From: Lachnospiraceae bacterium
GTDB lineage: Bacteria; Bacillota; Clostridia; Lachnospirales; Lachnospiraceae
Assembly: GCA_900752065.1 (NCBI GenBank)
Contig: CAADTT010000140.1
Location: 1 to 15,866, forward strand
Reading direction: 5' to 3'
DNA length: 15,866 nt
The position numbers and the translations under genes were made by a program. Positions 13,683 to 15,866 of this stretch are shown here, one piece after another. The notes under the pieces are model-generated. The model saw only the letters and a list, made by a program, of their open reading frames with translations. It made no database searches and was not told where the DNA came from. Position 1 is the first letter of the stretch. Every line of letters begins with the position of its first letter.

Positions 13683-13919
13683 TTAAAAGTAAAACACAGA
13701 GCCATATCCCCTTTCGGAGATCATCGGCTCTGCGTCTAAAGCGTCTGGCTCTGTTATTCTTATTGTCGTAAATTCCCTTACACTGACCAATACTTCCCGC
13801 TTGCACTTGGGGCAGAACAGCAGAAAGTTTTTAAGTTCCGTATCCTGCCGCAGCTTCACGCGAGTCTTGCTCCCACAAGCTGGGCATAGAAGCCATTTTT
13901 CAGTTTCATCCATTATCAT
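13683..13919 (-). CDS. Cysteine-rich KTR domain protein
   Basis: The 78-residue protein carries the zinc-ribbon pattern WLLCPACGSKTRVKLRQDTE followed by FCPKC, the hallmark of Cys_rich_KTR proteins (named for the KTR tripeptide), and the family ending around ITEPDALD. It then has about 16 unusual extra residues ending GYGSVFYF, a possible read-on after loss of the native stop. These proteins are common cargo of integrative and conjugative elements in Bacillota; their function is unknown, with nucleic-acid binding a guess from the zinc ribbon. ATG at 13919 has AGGGG 6 nt upstream. The gene directly follows a damaged second KTR copy (13916-14010). Confidence 0.85.
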   Translation of the reverse strand: MIMDETEKWLLCPACGSKTRVKLRQDTELKNFLLFCPKCKREVLVSVREFTTIRITEPDALDAEPMISERGYGSVFYF

Positions 13920-14010
13920 CTCATTCCCCTCTGCATCTGCGCCAGTCTGCGGTTCTGCAACCTCATTTTATTCCTGCAGACAGGGCAGCTACCCATTCCG
14001 GTGCTGTCAT
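13916..14010 (-). pseudogene. Broken second copy of a Cys-rich KTR gene
   Basis: An ATG at 14010 overlaps the DUF998 stop codon (ATGA) and opens MTAPEWV before a stop at 13963. One frame over, the sequence gives SCPVCRNKMRLQ. Joined, EWV-CPVC-RNK-MRLQ matches the KTR start (compare WLLCPACGSKTRVKL in the intact gene), so one base is missing between W and CPVC. After about 26 codons the zinc-ribbon second half is gone and the intact KTR gene begins. The small frame 13996-13916 (MGSCPVC...) could still be translated, but is most simply a remnant. Confidence 0.65.
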
Positions 14011-14648
14011 TTTTTCTCAATCTTTTCAAATCCATAATATAAGTAAATCCCTAATACCGCATTAAATCCTGTAGCAGCAAATACACTAAAACGCTCTGGA
14101 ATACCAAAAAATTCCTTTGGAACAATATTGGTTCCAAGTGCCCCTGCAAACATAAGAAGTAACGCTATGGTTGCCCATACTGCTAAAGTACGATATTGCC
14201 CGTTCCGATACCCGCCAATCATAATAACTATAAGTGAAATGATAGAGAGCAAAACTACAAGCACTGTTATAACATAAATGTGCATAATATCTTGGAAAGC
14301 TCCTGCATTACCGCTATCCGAAAGTGGAAACAAAGCATACCCAACATTCGCAATCCAGTGCATTGCCGCAAAAAGGTAAATACCAATACGGATTGTTTTA
14401 TTCAGTTTTCCTTGAATAAATACGCAGACCATCATAATAGAAACGATACCGCATACATCATATAAAGCTGAAAGTTGCTGCCATAGCATTTTTGAGGGAG
14501 CATTGTTGGCACTTAAATCACTTACAGCTTGCGCCATCCAATTATAGCCGGGATAGGCGGACGGAGTGAAGATAACCGCTGCAGTATAAGAAAGCAAGGA
14601 CACCAGTCCTAAAAGCCCTAATCTGTTAATCAATGTTTTTTTCATCAT
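14007..14648 (-). CDS. DUF998 family membrane protein
   Basis: The 213-residue protein has about six membrane segments. The N-terminal part, LGLVSLLSYTAAVIFTPSAY followed by PGYNWMAQAVSDLSA, is typical of DUF998 (a loop with a conserved tyrosine, W and D-L-S-A), as are the HWIANVGYALFPLS and GTNIVPKEFFGIPERF loops. The family's biochemical function is not established. Its start lies 23 bp inside the end of the TetR gene and GGAGGAG precedes the ATG, so translation is coupled to the regulator. The pairing with a TetR repressor suggests induction by a small molecule. The stop codon overlaps a KTR remnant start by ATGA. Confidence 0.85.
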   Translation of the reverse strand: MMKKTLINRLGLLGLVSLLSYTAAVIFTPSAYPGYNWMAQAVSDLSANNAPSKMLWQQLSALYDVCGIVSIMMVCVFIQGKLNKTIRIGIYLFAAMHWIANVGYALFPLSDSGNAGAFQDIMHIYVITVLVVLLSIISLIVIMIGGYRNGQYRTLAVWATIALLLMFAGALGTNIVPKEFFGIPERFSVFAATGFNAVLGIYLYYGFEKIEKK

Positions 14649-15243
14649 TCACTCCTCCATATTGATTGCAAAACCATTTTATATAATTCTGTACCATATC
14701 TTGCGAAGCAGGCTCCCCAGAACAGGAACAGTCAAATTGATAATCTATCATGGCATGAATTGTCATAGCAAAAGAAGTAGCTGCCATATCAATATCGTCA
14801 ATACAAATTTTCCTATGCGCCTGTAAAGCATAGAAAAGACTTTTTGTTGTAATTATCATTCGCCTTGTTTCTTCTACCATAATTTTAGCGGCATTGGAGT
14901 TAATCGCTCTTTCTGTATAGATTACCTTGTAAAATAGAAACATTTTTCCGCCACTAATCATATTCACATAGTTTAATACAGCTTGATTTAATGCTTCTTC
15001 CATACTTTTCCCTTTAACAAGTGTCCCATAGTCAATATCTGTTAAAGATAAGGCTTCCTTTGATTCATTTCTGAAATATTGATACATTGCCACTATAATT
15101 TCCTCTTTCGATTTGAAATGGTTATATAGCGACGGCTTTTTAATTCCAATTTTTTCTGCTATCTGTGCCATAGACACATTGCTTAGTCCATTTTCTGCTG
15201 CGAGTTCTAAAGTTACAAGTAAAATTTCTTCTTTCCTGTTCAT
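14626..15243 (-). CDS. TetR-family transcriptional regulator
   Basis: The 205-residue protein has the N-terminal TetR helix-turn-helix: LSNVSMAQIAEKIGIKKPSL then YNHFKSKEEI (about residues 20-49). The C-terminal ligand domain (about 60-200) is divergent, as is usual, and contains a CSCSGEP segment near 172-178. ATG at 15243 follows AGGAGG with good spacing. The promoter overlaps an imperfect palindrome, which suggests autorepression, and the DUF998 gene overlaps the 3' end. It most likely represses itself and the downstream cassette genes; the ligand is unknown. Confidence 0.93.
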   Translation of the reverse strand: MNRKEEILLVTLELAAENGLSNVSMAQIAEKIGIKKPSLYNHFKSKEEIIVAMYQYFRNESKEALSLTDIDYGTLVKGKSMEEALNQAVLNYVNMISGGKMFLFYKVIYTERAINSNAAKIMVEETRRMIITTKSLFYALQAHRKICIDDIDMAATSFAMTIHAMIDYQFDCSCSGEPASQDMVQNYIKWFCNQYGGVNDEKNID

Positions 15244-15506
15244 TGGCTTCCTCCTTTTGCTTGCTTCTTTCTGTTAGTTATTATACTACCAATCGTTAGT
15301 TTTTTGCAAGTCATATTGAAGAAAAATAGCCATATCTCTGTAAATATCAGGGCAGGAAGCAATTTCTTCTTTTCCGGGAGTTCCGGCTCCATCGCTGTAA
15401 ACAGTGCCGTCAAAAAGTCCCGGTCATCCACGTTTCCCACCAGCAGCATATCCTTCGCCCCCTCGTAGAGCGGCTCATAGTAGGCGTCCGGCAAGACTGC
15501 ATACAA
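15240..15506 (-). pseudogene. Chimeric ORF fused from several sequence fragments
   Basis: The frame gives 88 codons from a TTG without a ribosome binding site. It starts inside the duplicated lipoprotein signal sequence in another frame. It continues with a GC-rich protein-like fragment (DAYYEPLYEGAKDMLLVGNV, then DDRDFLTALFTAMEPELPEK) that I cannot assign, then hydrophobic, AT-rich sequence, and finally the tetR promoter and leader. Its stop overlaps the tetR start by ATGA, but only because it runs through the tetR ribosome binding site. This looks like the seam between the old locus and the cassette, not an expressed gene. Confidence 0.6.
15280..15309 (-). promoter_or_regulatory. tetR promoter with overlapping operator-like palindrome
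   Basis: TTGCAA (15309-15304) and a perfect TATAAT (15285-15280) are separated by 18 nt on the minus strand. The spacer holds AAACTAACGATTGGTAGT (15302-15285), an imperfect palindrome like the ACTAACGAT-ATCGTTAGT operators of some TetR-family repressors, and AACTAAC recurs just downstream. A repressor bound here would block RNA polymerase directly. Confidence 0.7.
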
Positions 15507-15552
15507 TCGCGCACGACATGATAATGGCCAGTGGTTTTGTTACACATTTCAT
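15475..15552 (-). pseudogene. Truncated lipoprotein signal-peptide copy
   Basis: ATG at 15552 opens MKCVTKPLAIIMSCAIVCSL, then AGRLL and a stop. It copies the start of the lipoprotein at 12581, with the same leader and ribosome binding site. The lipobox cysteine codon is changed (GGA TGC to GGA CGC) and the reading frame ends at once, so no lipoprotein can be made. Confidence 0.78.
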
Positions 15553-15590
15553 TTTGTTTGATTCTCCTATCGTACACTGTGTGCTTTTCT
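15483..15590 (-). repeat. Direct repeat copy 2: lipoprotein leader and signal peptide
   Basis: Matches 12512-12619 at about 90% identity without gaps. It starts immediately after the ABC permease stop codon, which suggests that the lipoprotein gene originally followed this permease. Confidence 0.88.
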
Positions 15591-15866
15591 TTATTTCCTT
15601 TTCCCAGTCAGTATGTTCAGCAAAACGTATACGCCGATCAGCAAAAGGATGGATCCGCCCAGGACCAGATACATGGAGCCCATTTCCACTTTGGCGTCAA
15701 AGAAATAGATGTTGCAGTCCACAGTGTGCCGGATGGCATCTACCGCCTGTTCCGGAATGCCTTGTGTCCCCATCTCCGCAAAGACTCCCCGGAGAAGGTG
15801 GTTGCGCAAAAGGCAGGTGCCGTAGGTGCCGGGCAGGAAAGAAAGCGCCTTTTGCAGCCCCTCCGA
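15591..15866 (-). CDS. ABC-2 type transporter permease, 3' end only
   Basis: The 5' part lies beyond the window; 91 residues are visible. ALSFLPGTYGTCLLRNHLLR then GVFAEM resembles the last cytoplasmic/extracellular loop of ABC-2 permeases, and a final membrane helix (YLVLGGSILLLIGVYVLLNI) ends in the basic tail LTGKRK. Such permeases pair with an ATPase gene, expected just upstream outside the window, to export drugs, peptides or polymers. The frame is open to the window edge, so an internal start is not needed. The truncated lipoprotein copy begins directly after the stop. Confidence 0.82.
   Translation of the reverse strand, partial: SEGLQKALSFLPGTYGTCLLRNHLLRGVFAEMGTQGIPEQAVDAIRHTVDCNIYFFDAKVEMGSMYLVLGGSILLLIGVYVLLNILTGKRK

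Noticed and set aside
13920..15320. Complete conjugative or integrative element
   Set aside because: The cargo genes (TetR, DUF998, KTR) are typical of such elements, but no integrase, relaxase or attachment site is present in the window.

Overview
All recognisable genes lie on the minus strand. Codon style, mid-range GC, strong AGGAGG-type ribosome binding sites and the gene set (HelD, a clostridial-type LysA, an LtaS-like sulfatase, a short polyferredoxin, Cys-rich KTR and DUF998 cargo genes) suggest a Gram-positive gut Clostridium relative, most likely Lachnospiraceae. That placement is inferred; there is no rRNA or other phylogenetic marker in the window.

Layout, left to right (so from downstream to upstream for the genes). 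Bases 1-155 look like the end of a mobile element; a perfect 13-bp inverted repeat there contains the helD stop codon. Next come helD with a good promoter, an AT-rich stretch of three small genes (two share a C-terminal tail, and one of these is only 59 codons long), and a tRNA-Leu(CAA) with promoter and terminator. Bases 3592-8754 hold a core-type gene series read as corA, a rhomboid-fold protein with a zinc ribbon, an LtaS-like membrane phosphoglycerol transferase/sulfatase, then lysA, closed by a hairpin terminator. corA has a roughly 210-nt structured leader with two mutually exclusive hairpins next to its ribosome binding site. Upstream lie a double-PepSY lipoprotein and a four-cluster ferredoxin, each apparently a separate unit.

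Bases 10370-15866 are accessory and degraded. They hold a small unknown ORF, an AlkD-type DNA glycosylase gene split by one in-frame TAA, an FG-GAP/VCBS-like lipoprotein, a DUF3788 pseudogene, a six-pass membrane protein, an intact Cys-rich KTR protein and a broken KTR copy, a DUF998 membrane protein, its TetR-family regulator, and the 3' end of an ABC-2 permease. The first 108 bp of the lipoprotein gene, including ribosome binding site and signal peptide, are duplicated beside the ABC permease (12512-12619 and 15483-15590). The TetR/DUF998/KTR cassette therefore sits between two direct repeats, as if it had landed in, or been bracketed by, an ABC transporter-lipoprotein locus.

I found no CRISPR array, rRNA, complete transposase or recognisable defence system. 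The best candidates for undescribed biology are the corA leader, the small membrane-protein pair with the shared HPEKY...DNFCYW tail, and the cassette whose downstream genes start with ATGA-coupled MTxxEW remnants.
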